Shown: positions 30,144 to 39,112, counted from the stretch's first letter. The stretch: 64,000 bases of DNA from Labedella gwakjiensis (GCF_003014675.1 NZ_PYAU01000001.1:2728001-2792000); one strand, 5' to 3'. A program made the numbers and translations. Notes: generated from the sequence alone by a model not told the origin.

Positions 30144-30166
30144 CGAGAGCTGAATATGGAGGCGTC

Positions 30167-31153
30167 GTGGACATCGATCTCACTGTCCTGAAGATGATGG
30201 AACGAGAGCGGGAGATCCCGTTCGACGAACTGGTGACCATCATCGAGCAGGCGATCCTGACCGCTTACCAGAAGAACGAGACCCAGGCCGGGGGCGACCC
30301 GAGCGAGGCTCGCGTGCACCTCGACCGCAAGACGGGCCACGTCGCCGTGCTCATCCCCGAGAAGGATGACGACGGCAACGTCATCGGCGAGTCGGAGACC
30401 CTGCCGGACGACTTCGGCCGCATCGCCGCCTTCGCCGCGAAGCAGGTCATCAACCAGCGCCTCCGCGACATCGCGGACGACGCGGTGCTCGGCGAGTTCA
30501 AGGGTCGAGAGGGCGACATCGTCGCCGGCGTCATCCAGCAGGGTCCGAACCCGAAGATGATCCACGTGGATCTCGGCACGATCGAGGCGATCATGCCGCC
30601 GGAGGAGCAGGTGCCCGGCGAGGAGTACAAGCACGGCTCCCGCATCCGCGTCTACGTGACGAGTGTCTCGAAGGGCATGAAGGGACCGTCGATCACGGTC
30701 TCACGCACGCACCCCTCGCTTGTCCGCAAGCTGTTCGCCCTCGAGGTGCCCGAGATCGCCTCCGGCCTCGTCGAGATCGTCTCCCTCGCCCGTGAGGCCG
30801 GTCACCGCACGAAGATCGCGGTTCGAGCCACCGATCCGGCCATCAACGCGAAGGGCGCCTGCATCGGCGAGATGGGACGGCGCGTGCGTGCCGTGACGGA
30901 GGAGCTCGGCACCGAGAAGATCGACATCGTCGACTACTCGCCGGATCTCGCGACCTTCGTGGGCAACGCGCTCTCCCCGGCCAAGGTCACGTCGACGTTC
31001 GTCCTCGACCAGAGCATCAAGGCCGTGCGAGCCCTCGTGCCCGACTACCAGCTCTCGCTTGCCATCGGCAAGGAGGGCCAGAACGCCCGCCTCGCCGCGA
31101 AGTTGACGGGCGCGAAGATCGACATCCAGCCGGACTCGATCCTCGACGAGTAG
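30167..31153 (+). CDS. nusA: transcription termination/antitermination factor NusA
   Basis: 328 residues: N-terminal RNA-polymerase-binding domain, S1 domain (about 135-200), KH1 and KH2 (AIGKEGQNARLAAKLTG). The acidic C-terminal repeats of E. coli NusA are absent, as in other actinobacteria. GGAGG at 30158-30162 serves GTG 30167. rimP, normally directly upstream, is missing: only 123 bases separate proS and nusA. Confidence 0.96.
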   Translation: MDIDLTVLKMMEREREIPFDELVTIIEQAILTAYQKNETQAGGDPSEARVHLDRKTGHVAVLIPEKDDDGNVIGESETLPDDFGRIAAFAAKQVINQRLRDIADDAVLGEFKGREGDIVAGVIQQGPNPKMIHVDLGTIEAIMPPEEQVPGEEYKHGSRIRVYVTSVSKGMKGPSITVSRTHPSLVRKLFALEVPEIASGLVEIVSLAREAGHRTKIAVRATDPAINAKGACIGEMGRRVRAVTEELGTEKIDIVDYSPDLATFVGNALSPAKVTSTFVLDQSIKAVRALVPDYQLSLAIGKEGQNARLAAKLTGAKIDIQPDSILDE

Positions 31154-31213
31154 GAGCGGTCCGGCTGGTCCGCGAGAACTGCCACCAGACGGACTCGACT
31201 CTCGACGAGGAGG
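31126..31213 (+). repeat. imperfect direct repeat of the nusA 3' end
   Basis: The last bases of nusA (from 31126) recur at 31185-31213 with four differences in 29; shared runs are GGACTCGA and CTCGACGAG. The second copy lies outside the gene, 59 bases on. Confidence 0.6.
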
Positions 31214-31295
31214 GCGTCTCACGGCGGACGTCGTTCGCCGTGAGCATGCCGGGAGGGCTGTCGCCGATCGGGTCGCCTGCTGGAGGAGGTGTAGG

Positions 31296-31541
31296 ATGGA
31301 ACCTGTCAGAACGTGCGTCGGATGCCGTTCGCGCTCAAACAGGTCAGCTCTCATGCGGCTTGTCGTCCAGGAATCGCAGGTCGTCGTAGACGATCGTGCA
31401 GCGCTTCCGGGACGCGGAGCGTGGCTGCACCCCGACATCGAGTGCTTCAGGCTCGCCGAGAAGAAACGGGCATTCACCCGGGCCTTCCGTGTGAAGAACG
31501 CCCTCGACACGAACTCACTAGAGAACAGGCTGAACGGCTAA
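31296..31541 (+). CDS. ylxR: YlxR (DUF448) RNA-binding protein
   Basis: Small basic protein of 81 residues with the YlxR signature RTCVGCRSRSNRSALMRLV and GRGAWLHPDIECF. It is always found between nusA and infB; reported roles include binding RNA or RNase P and nucleoid-linked control. A strong purine-rich site (GGAGGAGG, about 31281-31288) precedes ATG 31296. Confidence 0.93.
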   Translation: MEPVRTCVGCRSRSNRSALMRLVVQESQVVVDDRAALPGRGAWLHPDIECFRLAEKKRAFTRAFRVKNALDTNSLENRLNG

Positions 31542-31594
31542 TGGACAACTGATGAGCGGCTCGAAATGAGACCCGTCCACAACTAACGGTCCCC

Positions 31595-31618
31595 CCTGCC
31601 TGGGGAGACCCAGACAGG
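31595..31618 (+). other. hairpin overlapping the infB ribosome site
   Basis: CCTG and CTGGG (one mismatch between them) pair across a GAGA tetraloop with CCCAG and CAGG. The 3' strand includes the first bases of AGGAG (31616-31620), the infB ribosome-binding site. It could lower infB translation when folded. Confidence 0.5.
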
Positions 31619-31624
31619 AGAGAA

Positions 31625-34426
31625 GTGGCTGCCAAACCACGCGTACACGAGATCGCATCCGAACTCGGCGTAGACAGCAAGGTCGCTATGGCGAAGCTCA
31701 AGGAATTGGGCGAATTCGTCAAGGGACCGTCCTCGAGCATCGAGCCTCCGGTCGCGCGCAAGCTGCGTGCGGCCCTCGAAGCCGCAGGCGCAGCAGCGCC
31801 GGCGGCGGAGGCATCCAAGCCGGCGGCATCGTCGTCGGCCCGCCCCGGTTCGTCGTCGACGAGCCGCCCGTCGGCGAACCGTCCCGGACCGGCTCCGGCC
31901 CCGAAGGCGACCCCGGCCCCCGCACCGGCGCCGGCACCGGCACCGGCTCCGGCGCCCGCTGCGGAGAAGGCTCCTGCTGCCCCGGCCGCACCGGCTGCTC
32001 CCGCCGCGAAGACCGACGCCGCCCCCGCGGCAGAGGCAGCGGCTCCGGCCGAGGCCCCCGCAGCGAGCCCCGGCGGCCCCCGCCCCGGCGCCCCGCGCCC
32101 CGGGAACAACCCGTTCTCGAGCTCGCAGGGCATGGGCTCACGCCCCGCCGGACCGCGCCCGGGCAACAACCCGTTCGCGAGCGCGCAGGGCATGGGCCAG
32201 CGCCCGGCCGGCACGCCGAACCCCTCGAACATCCCGCGCCCGCAGGCGCCTCGTCCCGGGTCCCCGCGTCCCGGTGGGCCGCGTCCCGCCGGTGCAGGCG
32301 GTCGTCCCGGTGGTGGTGGCTTCCAGCGTCCCGGTGGCGCCGGCGGCGGTCGCCCCGGCGGCGGCGGCTTCCAGCGTCCCGGTGGTGCAGGTGGAGCTCC
32401 CGGCGCGGCCGGTGGCTTCGCGCAGCGCCCGGCCGGCGGCTTCGCCGGTCGTCCGGGTGGCGGCGGCGGTCGTGGTCGTGGACCCGGTGGTGGAACCGCC
32501 GGAGCCTTCGGTCGTGGCGGCGGCAAGAGCAAGTCGCGCAAGTCGAAGCGGACGAAGAGGCAAGAATTCGAGATGCGGGAGGCCCCGTCGATCGGCGGTG
32601 TGCAGGTCCCGCGCGGCGACGGCAACACCGTCGTCCGTCTGCGCCGCGGCGCCTCGATCGCCGACTTCGCCGACAAGATCGACGCGAGCCCCGGCAACCT
32701 CGTGACCGTGCTGTTCCACCTCGGTGAGATGGCGACGGCCACGGAGTCGCTCGACGAGTCCACCTTCGCGGTGCTCGGCGACGAGCTGGGCTACAAGATC
32801 CAGATGGTCTCCCCGGAGGACGAGGATCGCGAGCTGCTCGAGGGCTTCGACATCGACATCGATGCGGAGCTCGAGGCCGAGAACGACGAAGACCTCGTGG
32901 CGCGACCCCCCGTGGTCACGGTCATGGGTCACGTCGACCACGGTAAGACGCGACTCCTCGACGCGATCCGCAACGCGAACGTCGTCGCGGGCGAAGCCGG
33001 TGGAATCACCCAGCACATCGGTGCGTACCAGGTGCACACCGAGCACGAGGGCATCGACCGCGCCATCACCTTCATCGACACCCCCGGTCACGAGGCGTTC
33101 ACCGCCATGCGTGCCCGTGGTGCGCAGGTCACGGACATCGCGATCCTCGTGGTCGCGGCGGACGACGGCATCATGCCGCAGACGGTCGAGGCGTTGAACC
33201 ACGCTCAGGCCGCCAACGTCCCGATCGTGGTCGCGGTGAACAAGATCGACAAGGCCGACGCCAACCCGGCCAAGGTGCGCCAGCAGCTCACCGAGTACGG
33301 GCTGGTCGCCGAGGAGTTCGGTGGAGACGTCATGTTCGTCGACGTGTCCGCTCGCCAGAACATCGGCATCGCCGAGCTCCTCGACGCCGTGCTCCTCACG
33401 GCCGACGCCGGTCTCGACATGCGTGCGAACCCCGACAAGGACGCTCGCGGTGTCGCGATCGAAGCGAAGCTCGACAAGGGTCGCGGTTCGGTCGCCACGG
33501 TGCTCATCCAGTCCGGAACGCTCCGGGTCGGCGACGCGATCGTGGCGGGAACGGCCTACGGCCGCGTCCGTGCGATGGTCGACGAGAACGGCGACACCGT
33601 TCTCGAAGCCGGCCCGTCGCGTCCTGTGCAGGTGCAGGGTCTCTCGAGTGTTCCGCGAGCGGGCGACACCTTCCTCGTCACCGAGGAGGACCGCACCGCG
33701 CGTCAGATCGCCGAGAAGCGTGAAGCCGCCGAGCGCAACGCCTCGCTGGCCAAGGCCCGCAAGCGCATCAGCCTCGAGGACTTCACCCGCGCTCTCGAAG
33801 AGGGCAAGGTCGAGTCGCTCAACCTCATCATCAAGGGTGACGTGTCGGGTGCCGTCGAGGCGCTCGAGGAGTCGCTCCTCAAGATCGAGGTCGATGACTC
33901 GGTGCAGCTGCGCATCATCCACCGCGGTGTCGGTGCGGTGACGGAGTCCGACGTGAACCTCGCGACGATCGACAACGCGATCATCATCGGGTTCAACGTG
34001 CGCCCCGACCCGAAGGCGCGCGAGCGTGCAGCTCGCGAGGGTGTGGACATCCGGTTCTACTCGGTCATCTACAACGCCCTCGACGACGTCGAGTCGAGCC
34101 TCACGGGCATGCTCAAGCCGGAGTACGAAGAGGTCCAGTCGGGAGTCGCGGAGATCCGCGAGATCTTCCGGTCCTCCAAGTTCGGAAACATCGCCGGTGT
34201 CATCGTGCGGTCCGGAACGATCACGAGGAACGCCAAGGCGCGCGTCATCCGCGAGGGTGTCGTCGTCGGGGACAACCTCGCCATCGAGTCGCTGCGTCGG
34301 TTCAAGGACGACGTCACCGAGGTGCGGACGGACTTCGAGGCCGGTATCGGTCTCGGCAAGTTCAACGACATCCAGCTCGGCGACGAGATCGAGACGATCG
34401 AGATGAAGGAGAAGCCGCGCGGCTAG
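31625..34426 (+). CDS. infB: translation initiation factor IF-2
   Basis: GTPase that brings fMet-tRNA to the 30S subunit. 933 residues. A small N-terminal domain ([23 protein letters not shown]) is followed by about 270 residues of Ala/Pro then Gly/Arg/Pro low-complexity repeats ([14 protein letters not shown] twice), a basic [10 protein letters not shown] stretch, and the G domain with GHVDHGKT (about residue 438), DTPGHE and NKID. IF2 domains II-IV complete the protein. GTG start. Confidence 0.97.
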   Translation: MAAKPRVHEIASELGVDSKVAMAKLKELGEFVKGPSSSIEPPVARKLRAALEAAGAAAPAAEASKPAASSSARPGSSSTSRPSANRPGPAPAPKATPAPAPAPAPAPAPAPAAEKAPAAPAAPAAPAAKTDAAPAAEAAAPAEAPAASPGGPRPGAPRPGNNPFSSSQGMGSRPAGPRPGNNPFASAQGMGQRPAGTPNPSNIPRPQAPRPGSPRPGGPRPAGAGGRPGGGGFQRPGGAGGGRPGGGGFQRPGGAGGAPGAAGGFAQRPAGGFAGRPGGGGGRGRGPGGGTAGAFGRGGGKSKSRKSKRTKRQEFEMREAPSIGGVQVPRGDGNTVVRLRRGASIADFADKIDASPGNLVTVLFHLGEMATATESLDESTFAVLGDELGYKIQMVSPEDEDRELLEGFDIDIDAELEAENDEDLVARPPVVTVMGHVDHGKTRLLDAIRNANVVAGEAGGITQHIGAYQVHTEHEGIDRAITFIDTPGHEAFTAMRARGAQVTDIAILVVAADDGIMPQTVEALNHAQAANVPIVVAVNKIDKADANPAKVRQQLTEYGLVAEEFGGDVMFVDVSARQNIGIAELLDAVLLTADAGLDMRANPDKDARGVAIEAKLDKGRGSVATVLIQSGTLRVGDAIVAGTAYGRVRAMVDENGDTVLEAGPSRPVQVQGLSSVPRAGDTFLVTEEDRTARQIAEKREAAERNASLAKARKRISLEDFTRALEEGKVESLNLIIKGDVSGAVEALEESLLKIEVDDSVQLRIIHRGVGAVTESDVNLATIDNAIIIGFNVRPDPKARERAAREGVDIRFYSVIYNALDDVESSLTGMLKPEYEEVQSGVAEIREIFRSSKFGNIAGVIVRSGTITRNAKARVIREGVVVGDNLAIESLRRFKDDVTEVRTDFEAGIGLGKFNDIQLGDEIETIEMKEKPRG

Positions 34427-34439
34427 TCCGCGACGGTGT

Positions 34440-34465
34440 GCCCGCCGGCCTTCGGGTCGGCGGGC
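34440..34465 (+). terminator. hairpin between infB and rbfA
   Basis: GCCCGCCGGCC, TTCG tetraloop, GGTCGGCGGGC: an 11-base-pair stem with one G-T wobble, followed by ATTCTCATCTCT. It resembles a weak intrinsic terminator or attenuator 14 bases after infB. Confidence 0.6.
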
Positions 34466-34529
34466 ATTCTCATCTCTGTCACACCGGTGACGACACGGCG
34501 TCGTCGTCGGTCAGGAGGAAGGAAGATCG

Positions 34530-35012
34530 ATGGTTGATCACGCTCGTGCCAAGAAACTCGGCGACCGCATCAGGGAGATCGTGGCCGCACGTCTGCAGAA
34601 GGGGCTCCGCGACCCGCGGCTCGGCTTCGTGACGATCACGGATGTCCAGATGACGGGTGACCTCCAGCACGCGACGGTGTTCTACACCGTCTACGGGACC
34701 GACGAGGAGCGGGCCGACAGCTCGGCGGCGCTCACGGCGGCCACCGGCTTGCTCCGTTCCGAGGTCGGACGCAACATCACCGCCCGCCTCACGCCGACGC
34801 TCGAGTTCCAGCTCGACGCCGTGCCCGAGAACGCCGCAGCGATCGACGACCTCCTTCGGGAGGCGCGCGAGCGCGACGCGGAGACGGAGCGCCAGGCGGC
34901 CTCGGCGGCCTACGCCGGTGACGCCGACCCGTACGTCAAGCCCCGCGAGTTCGAGGACGACGACGAGGACGACACGGACGACGACGCGGACGAGGCCCCC
35001 GCCTCCCGCTGA
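34530..35012 (+). CDS. rbfA: ribosome-binding factor A
   Basis: 30S maturation factor, 160 residues. KH-like core with LGDRIREIVAARLQKGLRDPRLGFVTIT and RSEVGRNITARLTPTLEF. The C-terminal 45 residues are a very acidic tail (EDDDEDDTDDDADE) absent from E. coli RbfA. GGAGGAAGG precedes the ATG. Confidence 0.95.
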   Translation: MVDHARAKKLGDRIREIVAARLQKGLRDPRLGFVTITDVQMTGDLQHATVFYTVYGTDEERADSSAALTAATGLLRSEVGRNITARLTPTLEFQLDAVPENAAAIDDLLREARERDAETERQAASAAYAGDADPYVKPREFEDDDEDDTDDDADEAPASR

Positions 35013-35033
35013 GTGTCCGCTCCACACCTGACG

Positions 35034-35076
35034 ATCCCCTCGGGGCACGAAGATCCGTGCCCCGAGGGGATTTTCT
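35034..35076. terminator. strong intrinsic terminator after rbfA
   Basis: ATCCCCTCGGGGCACG pairs perfectly with CGTGCCCCGAGGGGAT (16 base pairs, six-base loop AAGATC), followed by TTTTCT. It lies between the converging rbfA and Nramp-like genes. Confidence 0.85.
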
Positions 35077-35101
35077 GTGGAAAGAGCGAGGTGGGGAGCG
35101 G

Positions 35102-36391
35102 TCAGGGGGAGACGAGCGGAGCGAGCGCCTTGAGGAGTTCGTTGGCTCCGAGGGCGACGAAGAGAGCCGCGATCGCGCCGAGGATCCCGTTGAGCCACCA
35201 CGTGTTCCTGTGCGGTTTCGGCATGTGGCGCGAGTTCAGCAGGTACAGCAGCGTCACGGCGAGGAACGGCATGAAGAGGGCGCCGAGTGCTCCATAGGCG
35301 ACGATGAGTCCGATCGGCCGGCCCAGGAACAGCAGCGCGATCGGCGGGATCGTGAGCCAGACGATGTACGCGCGGTAGTAGAGGCCGCCGATCTTGCGGC
35401 GCGGGTCGTCCTCGGCGAGACCGCGCACCGTGCCGAGGAAGTCGGCGAACATGAGCGAGACGCCGTTCCACACGCCGAGGATCGACGAGAAGGACGACGC
35501 CCAGAACCCGATGAGGAAGAAGTAGCTCATGAAGGTTCCGTATCGCTCGCCGAGCACGCTGGCGAGATCGAGCAGTCCGCCCTCGCCGTCAGCGATCGTG
35601 ACGCCGGAGGAGTAGAGCAGTTCGGCGCCGACGACGAGCATCGAGATGACGAAGACCCCGGAGACGACGTACGCGACGCTGTTGTCGATGCGCATGACCC
35701 GCATCCAGCGGGGTGTCGTCCAGCCCTTCTCCCTCAACCAGTAGCCGTAGGCGGCGAGCGTGATCGTGCCTCCGACCCCGCCGGCGAGGCTCAGCGTGTA
35801 GATGAGCGATCCCTCCGGAATGCGCGGCACCAGGCCGGTGACGAGCTCGCCGAGGTTCGGGAGCGTGACGACCGCGGCGCCCACCACCGTGATGAACATG
35901 AGTCCGACGAAGAACGCGATGACGTACTCGAAGACCTTGTACCGCCCGAACCAGACGATCAGAGCGCCGATGAGTCCCGAGGCGATCGCGAAGACGTTGA
36001 GGTGCACGCCCGGGAAGAGTGCGGCGAGCGGCAGTGCCGTGCTCGACATGGCGGCGGCTCCGTAGACGAATCCCCAGATCACGATGTAGGGGGCGAAGAA
36101 GACGACGGTCCAGCGTCCGGCGAGTCGCCACCCCTCGAAGATCGTGCGTCCGCTCGCGAGCGACCAGCGGCCGGCGCCCTCCACGAGGGCGATCTTGATG
36201 AGGACGCCGACGATCGCGGCCCACAGCAGCGTGTAGCCGAAACGGCTTCCGGCGACGAGCGTCGCGACGAGATCACCGGCCCCGATTCCGGTCGCCGCGA
36301 CCACGAGGCCGGGACCGATGATGCGCCAGCGGGGCGGCGGTTCTTCGATCGAGGTCGGACGGAGGTCAGCGGCAGCGTCGTCGTTCACCAT
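35102..36391 (-). CDS. Nramp-family transporter, atypical metal site
   Basis: Integral membrane protein of 429 residues with about eleven hydrophobic segments in the LeuT/Nramp fold. The N-terminal signature region reads GPGLVVAATGIGAGDL; canonical Nramp Mn/Fe carriers have DPGN in this helix. In the segment matching the sixth helix, the canonical MPH is replaced by GGTITLAAYGYW. Metal specificity is therefore unclear (Mg or another substrate is possible). ATG 36391 follows TAGGGT with a six-base gap. mutY lies upstream on the same strand, with a palindromic repeat between them. Confidence 0.83.
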   Translation of the reverse strand: MVNDDAAADLRPTSIEEPPPRWRIIGPGLVVAATGIGAGDLVATLVAGSRFGYTLLWAAIVGVLIKIALVEGAGRWSLASGRTIFEGWRLAGRWTVVFFAPYIVIWGFVYGAAAMSSTALPLAALFPGVHLNVFAIASGLIGALIVWFGRYKVFEYVIAFFVGLMFITVVGAAVVTLPNLGELVTGLVPRIPEGSLIYTLSLAGGVGGTITLAAYGYWLREKGWTTPRWMRVMRIDNSVAYVVSGVFVISMLVVGAELLYSSGVTIADGEGGLLDLASVLGERYGTFMSYFFLIGFWASSFSSILGVWNGVSLMFADFLGTVRGLAEDDPRRKIGGLYYRAYIVWLTIPPIALLFLGRPIGLIVAYGALGALFMPFLAVTLLYLLNSRHMPKPHRNTWWLNGILGAIAALFVALGANELLKALAPLVSP

Positions 36392-36397
36392 CTCCCG

Positions 36398-36403
36398 ACC
36401 CTA
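36398..36403 (-). promoter_or_regulatory. -10 hexamer TAGGGT of the Nramp-like gene (leaderless)
   Basis: Minus-strand TAGGGT, six-base gap, ATG 36391. The Nramp gene thus has its own promoter after mutY. Confidence 0.6.
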
Positions 36404-36451
36404 GCGGCGCCCCTCCCGCTCCTCCACCCCCACTCCCACACCATTAAGTCC

Positions 36452-36497
36452 GCGATACAGCATGCGGTTTCGGGCTGTATCGCGATCTTTTTGGGGT
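36452..36497. repeat. palindromic repeat, copy 1 (possible terminator)
   Basis: CGCGATACAGC and GCTGTATCGCG form a perfect 11-base-pair stem with a 12-base loop, continued by ATCTTTTTGGGG. The right half is identical to copy 2 (57872-57925) over TATCGCGATCTTTTTGGGG, and the left half (ACCATTAAG...) is a degraded match to copy 2's ACCAAAAAG. It borders the mutY stop codon. Coordinates may be off by one base. Confidence 0.75.
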
Positions 36498-37447
36498 CAG
36501 GGGAGGAGGTAGCCGGGGGCGTCGGGGGAGGGGGAGCGGACCGCGAGGCCGTCGGAGAGGAGGCCCGCGAGGGCGCGGTCGCGTTGGATCGGGTCCGGCC
36601 AGAGAGAGGCGATCTCGGCGTCCGTCACGGGGACGTGGGCCGCTCGCAGCTCGCGCATGATGAGCCCGCGCACGTGACGATCACTTCCCTCGTACGCCTT
36701 CTGAACGGCCTTCGTCGGCCCGTCGTACGCCGGATAACCGGCGGAGCGCCAGGCGCACACCTCGGCGAGCGGGCACGCGTCGCACCGCGGGGTGCGCGCC
36801 ACGCACACGACGGCGCCGAGCTCCATCATCGCGGCGTTCACGACGGTCGACTCGACGGTCTCGAGGGGAAGGAGCGCCTCCATGGCGTCGAGATCGCGAC
36901 GTGCGTGCGGCGGTCCCGGCTGCGCCTGTCCGAGCACGGCCCGCGCGATCACACGACGGGTGTTCGTGTCGACGACGGGGTGGCGGTCGCCGAACGAGAA
37001 GACGGCGACGGCGCGCGCCGTGTAGTCGCCGATGCCCGTGAGTGCGAGGAGCGCATCGACGTCCCGAGGGACGACGCCACCGTGCCGCTCGACGATCTGC
37101 ACGGCGGCCGCGTGCAGCCAGAGAGCCCGGCGCGGATAGCCGAGGTTGTCCCACGCCCGCACCGCTTCTCCGGGAGGCGACGCCGCGAGGTCGGCGGGGG
37201 TCGGCCAGCGGTCGAGCCAGGCCTCGAGTCGGGGGATCACGCGAGCGACCGGGGTCTGCTGCAGCATGAACTCGCTCACGAGGGTGCCCCACGCGCTGAA
37301 GCCGGGTCGGCGCCACGGGAGGTCGCGGCGGTTCTCGCGGTACCACTCGGCGACGCGGGTCGAGACGCCGGTGGGGCTCCCGAGGGTGACCGGCGCGGAG
37401 CGGTCCGCGGGCGATCCGCTCTCCGTCGCAGGCCGATCGTCCGTCAC
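36497..37447 (-). CDS. mutY: A/G-specific adenine glycosylase
   Basis: Repair enzyme that removes adenine opposite 8-oxoguanine. 316 residues. Catalytic Glu59 is in SEFMLQQTP, the HhH-GPD run is LTGIGDYTARAV, and catalytic Asp160 is in VVDTNTRR. The 4Fe-4S cysteines 215, 222, 225 and 231 have the correct C-x6-C-x2-C-x5-C spacing. The NUDIX-like C-terminal domain of E. coli MutY is replaced by a short winged-helix-like end (RGLIMRELRAAHVPV), as is usual in actinobacteria. GTG 37447 follows TAGAGT with a six-base gap. Confidence 0.94.
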   Translation of the reverse strand: MTDDRPATESGSPADRSAPVTLGSPTGVSTRVAEWYRENRRDLPWRRPGFSAWGTLVSEFMLQQTPVARVIPRLEAWLDRWPTPADLAASPPGEAVRAWDNLGYPRRALWLHAAAVQIVERHGGVVPRDVDALLALTGIGDYTARAVAVFSFGDRHPVVDTNTRRVIARAVLGQAQPGPPHARRDLDAMEALLPLETVESTVVNAAMMELGAVVCVARTPRCDACPLAEVCAWRSAGYPAYDGPTKAVQKAYEGSDRHVRGLIMRELRAAHVPVTDAEIASLWPDPIQRDRALAGLLSDGLAVRSPSPDAPGYLLP

Positions 37448-37453
37448 CCTTCG

Positions 37454-37459
37454 ACTCTA
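37454..37459 (-). promoter_or_regulatory. -10 hexamer TAGAGT of mutY (leaderless)
   Basis: Minus-strand TAGAGT, six-base gap, GTG 37447. It is divergent from the promoter at 37552. Confidence 0.6.
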
Positions 37460-37551
37460 AGCTCTCCCGGGACCACGACAGACCCGGCGATCACCGCCTC
37501 GACCGCGTCGGGAGAAGCAGCCCGGCGGGCTGCCGCACGCTCGCCCGCGAG

Positions 37552-37557
37552 TAGGCT
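37552..37557 (+). promoter_or_regulatory. -10 hexamer TAGGCT of the kinase-like gene (leaderless)
   Basis: TAGGCT, six-base gap, ATG 37564. Confidence 0.65.
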
Positions 37558-37563
37558 CGAACC

Positions 37564-38184
37564 ATGAGCGCCGACACCCCCGCGCGCCTCGCGCTGCTGC
37601 GCGAGCTGCGCGACGAGATCCTCCTGCACTACAGCTCCGGCCGGCCGGCCGTCGCCGTCGACGGCCTCGACGGCACGGGCACCGAACGCTTCGCCGACGA
37701 CCTCGCGGAGACGTTCGCCGAGCGCGGGCACGCCGTCGTCCGAGCGGGGATGAACGGCTTCCGCCCAGCGCGAGGCGAGCGTCGCGCCGAACTCGCCTAC
37801 GGAGAGTGGTACGACCTCGACGCGTTCCGGGATGCTCTCGTGATGCCGTTCCGACGTGGAGCCGAGGACGGCTTCCGCCTCGCCGTCGTCGATACGGCTG
37901 GCGAACCCGTGGTCGCGGGGTCGTCGACGACCGCACCCGATGCTGTGCTCATCGTGGACGGACCGTTCCTCCTCCAACCGTCTCTCGTCGGTCTCTGGAA
38001 CTACTCGATCGCGCTCGAGGTCCCGCGCGAGATCGCGGCCGAGCGCGCGACGGGGACGGACGGCGCCTCCGCCGACACGCAGCGGCTCTACGTCGCCGAG
38101 GTGCGTCCCCGGACGCGAGCCGTCGCGATCGTCGACAACACCGACCTGGACGCCCCCGTCCGCCGCTTCGCGGACAGCTGCTGA
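37564..38184 (+). CDS. uridine kinase-like P-loop protein with broken Walker A
   Basis: 206 residues with the fold pattern of uridine or cytidylate kinases: a strand AVAVDG, a loop, then HAVVRAGMNGFRPAR, a Walker B-like AVLIVDGPFLLQPSL, and a lid-like RTRAVAIVDNTD. The P-loop reads GLDGTGTE (residues 34-41), so the lysine and the Ser/Thr of GxxGxGK[ST] are missing. It may have lost kinase activity or bind nucleotide differently. truB starts four bases after its stop, suggesting a shared transcript. Confidence 0.7.
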   Translation: MSADTPARLALLRELRDEILLHYSSGRPAVAVDGLDGTGTERFADDLAETFAERGHAVVRAGMNGFRPARGERRAELAYGEWYDLDAFRDALVMPFRRGAEDGFRLAVVDTAGEPVVAGSSTTAPDAVLIVDGPFLLQPSLVGLWNYSIALEVPREIAAERATGTDGASADTQRLYVAEVRPRTRAVAIVDNTDLDAPVRRFADSC

Positions 38185-38188
38185 GCCG

Positions 38189-39112
38189 ATGCCGAACGGA
38201 ATCCTCCTCGTCGACAAGCCCGACGGGATGACGAGCCACGGTGTCGTGGCACGCGTGCGCAAACTCGCCGGAACGCGCAAGGTGGGCCACGCCGGAACGC
38301 TCGATCCCATGGCGACGGGACTGCTCGTGCTCGGCCTCGGCGCCTCGACGCGCCTGCTCACCTGGATCGTCGGAGCCGACAAGGAGTACCGCGCGACCAT
38401 CCGCCTCGGGAGCACCACCGTGACGGACGACCGGGAGGGCGACGTGCTCGAGACGGCGGAACCCGCGGCCATCACCGCGGTCGCCGACGCGGCCATCCTC
38501 GACGGCATCGCCGAGCTCACCGGGGACATCGAGCAGGTGCCTTCCGCTGTGAGCGCGATCAAGGTCGACGGCGTGCGCTCCTACGCGAAGGTGCGTGCGG
38601 GCGAGGACGTGACACTCTCGGCCCGGGCGGTGACGATCTCCGCCTTCGACGTGCTCGACCTCCGCCGGGCGGAGACATGGATCGACGTGGACGTGCGCGT
38701 CGAATGCTCGAGCGGCACCTACATCCGCGCTCTCGCGCGCGACCTGGGTGCCGGTCTCGGCATCGGCGGACACCTCACGGCTCTGCGTCGCACGCGCATC
38801 GGCGCGTTCGCCGTGACCGAAGCGCACACGCTCGACGGTCTCGCGGCGGCCTCGGACGACACCGCGGCGTCGGTCGAGTCGGCCCTGCTCCCGCCGGCCG
38901 CTGCCGCCGGCCGATTCCTCCCGACCCTCCCGCTCACCGCCGACGAGGCTGTGGACCTCGGCCACGGCAAGAAGGTGGCCCCCCACCCGGACGGCCACCC
39001 GGTCGGCCCCCTCGCGGCTGTCGCGCCGGACGGTCGACTCGTCGGCATCGCGCACGTCGATCGCGGGGCGCTCCGCACGCTCGTCAACTTCCCGGCGGAG
39101 GAGTCCTCGTGA
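38189..39112 (+). CDS. truB: tRNA pseudouridine 55 synthase
   Basis: Makes pseudouridine at position 55 of the tRNA T-loop. 307 residues. N-terminal GILLVDKPDGMTSHGVVA; catalytic aspartate in GHAGTLDPMATGLL; then YRATIRLGSTTVTDD and CSSGTYIRALARDLG. The C-terminal PUA-like domain ends near VGIAHVD. ATG 38189 is chosen because the family begins with this motif, although the frame is open further upstream. Confidence 0.96.
   Translation: MPNGILLVDKPDGMTSHGVVARVRKLAGTRKVGHAGTLDPMATGLLVLGLGASTRLLTWIVGADKEYRATIRLGSTTVTDDREGDVLETAEPAAITAVADAAILDGIAELTGDIEQVPSAVSAIKVDGVRSYAKVRAGEDVTLSARAVTISAFDVLDLRRAETWIDVDVRVECSSGTYIRALARDLGAGLGIGGHLTALRRTRIGAFAVTEAHTLDGLAAASDDTAASVESALLPPAAAAGRFLPTLPLTADEAVDLGHGKKVAPHPDGHPVGPLAAVAPDGRLVGIAHVDRGALRTLVNFPAEESS

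Noticed and set aside
31474-32763. Proline-rich open frame on the minus strand at the infB start
   Set aside because: It mirrors the Gly/Ala/Arg repeats of the IF-2 linker, so the apparent protein is an artefact of a low-complexity region.
35057-37567. 836-codon open frame on the plus strand opposite the Nramp-like gene and mutY
   Set aside because: The composition is typical of a GC-skew shadow frame, and both antisense genes have clear motifs and promoters.
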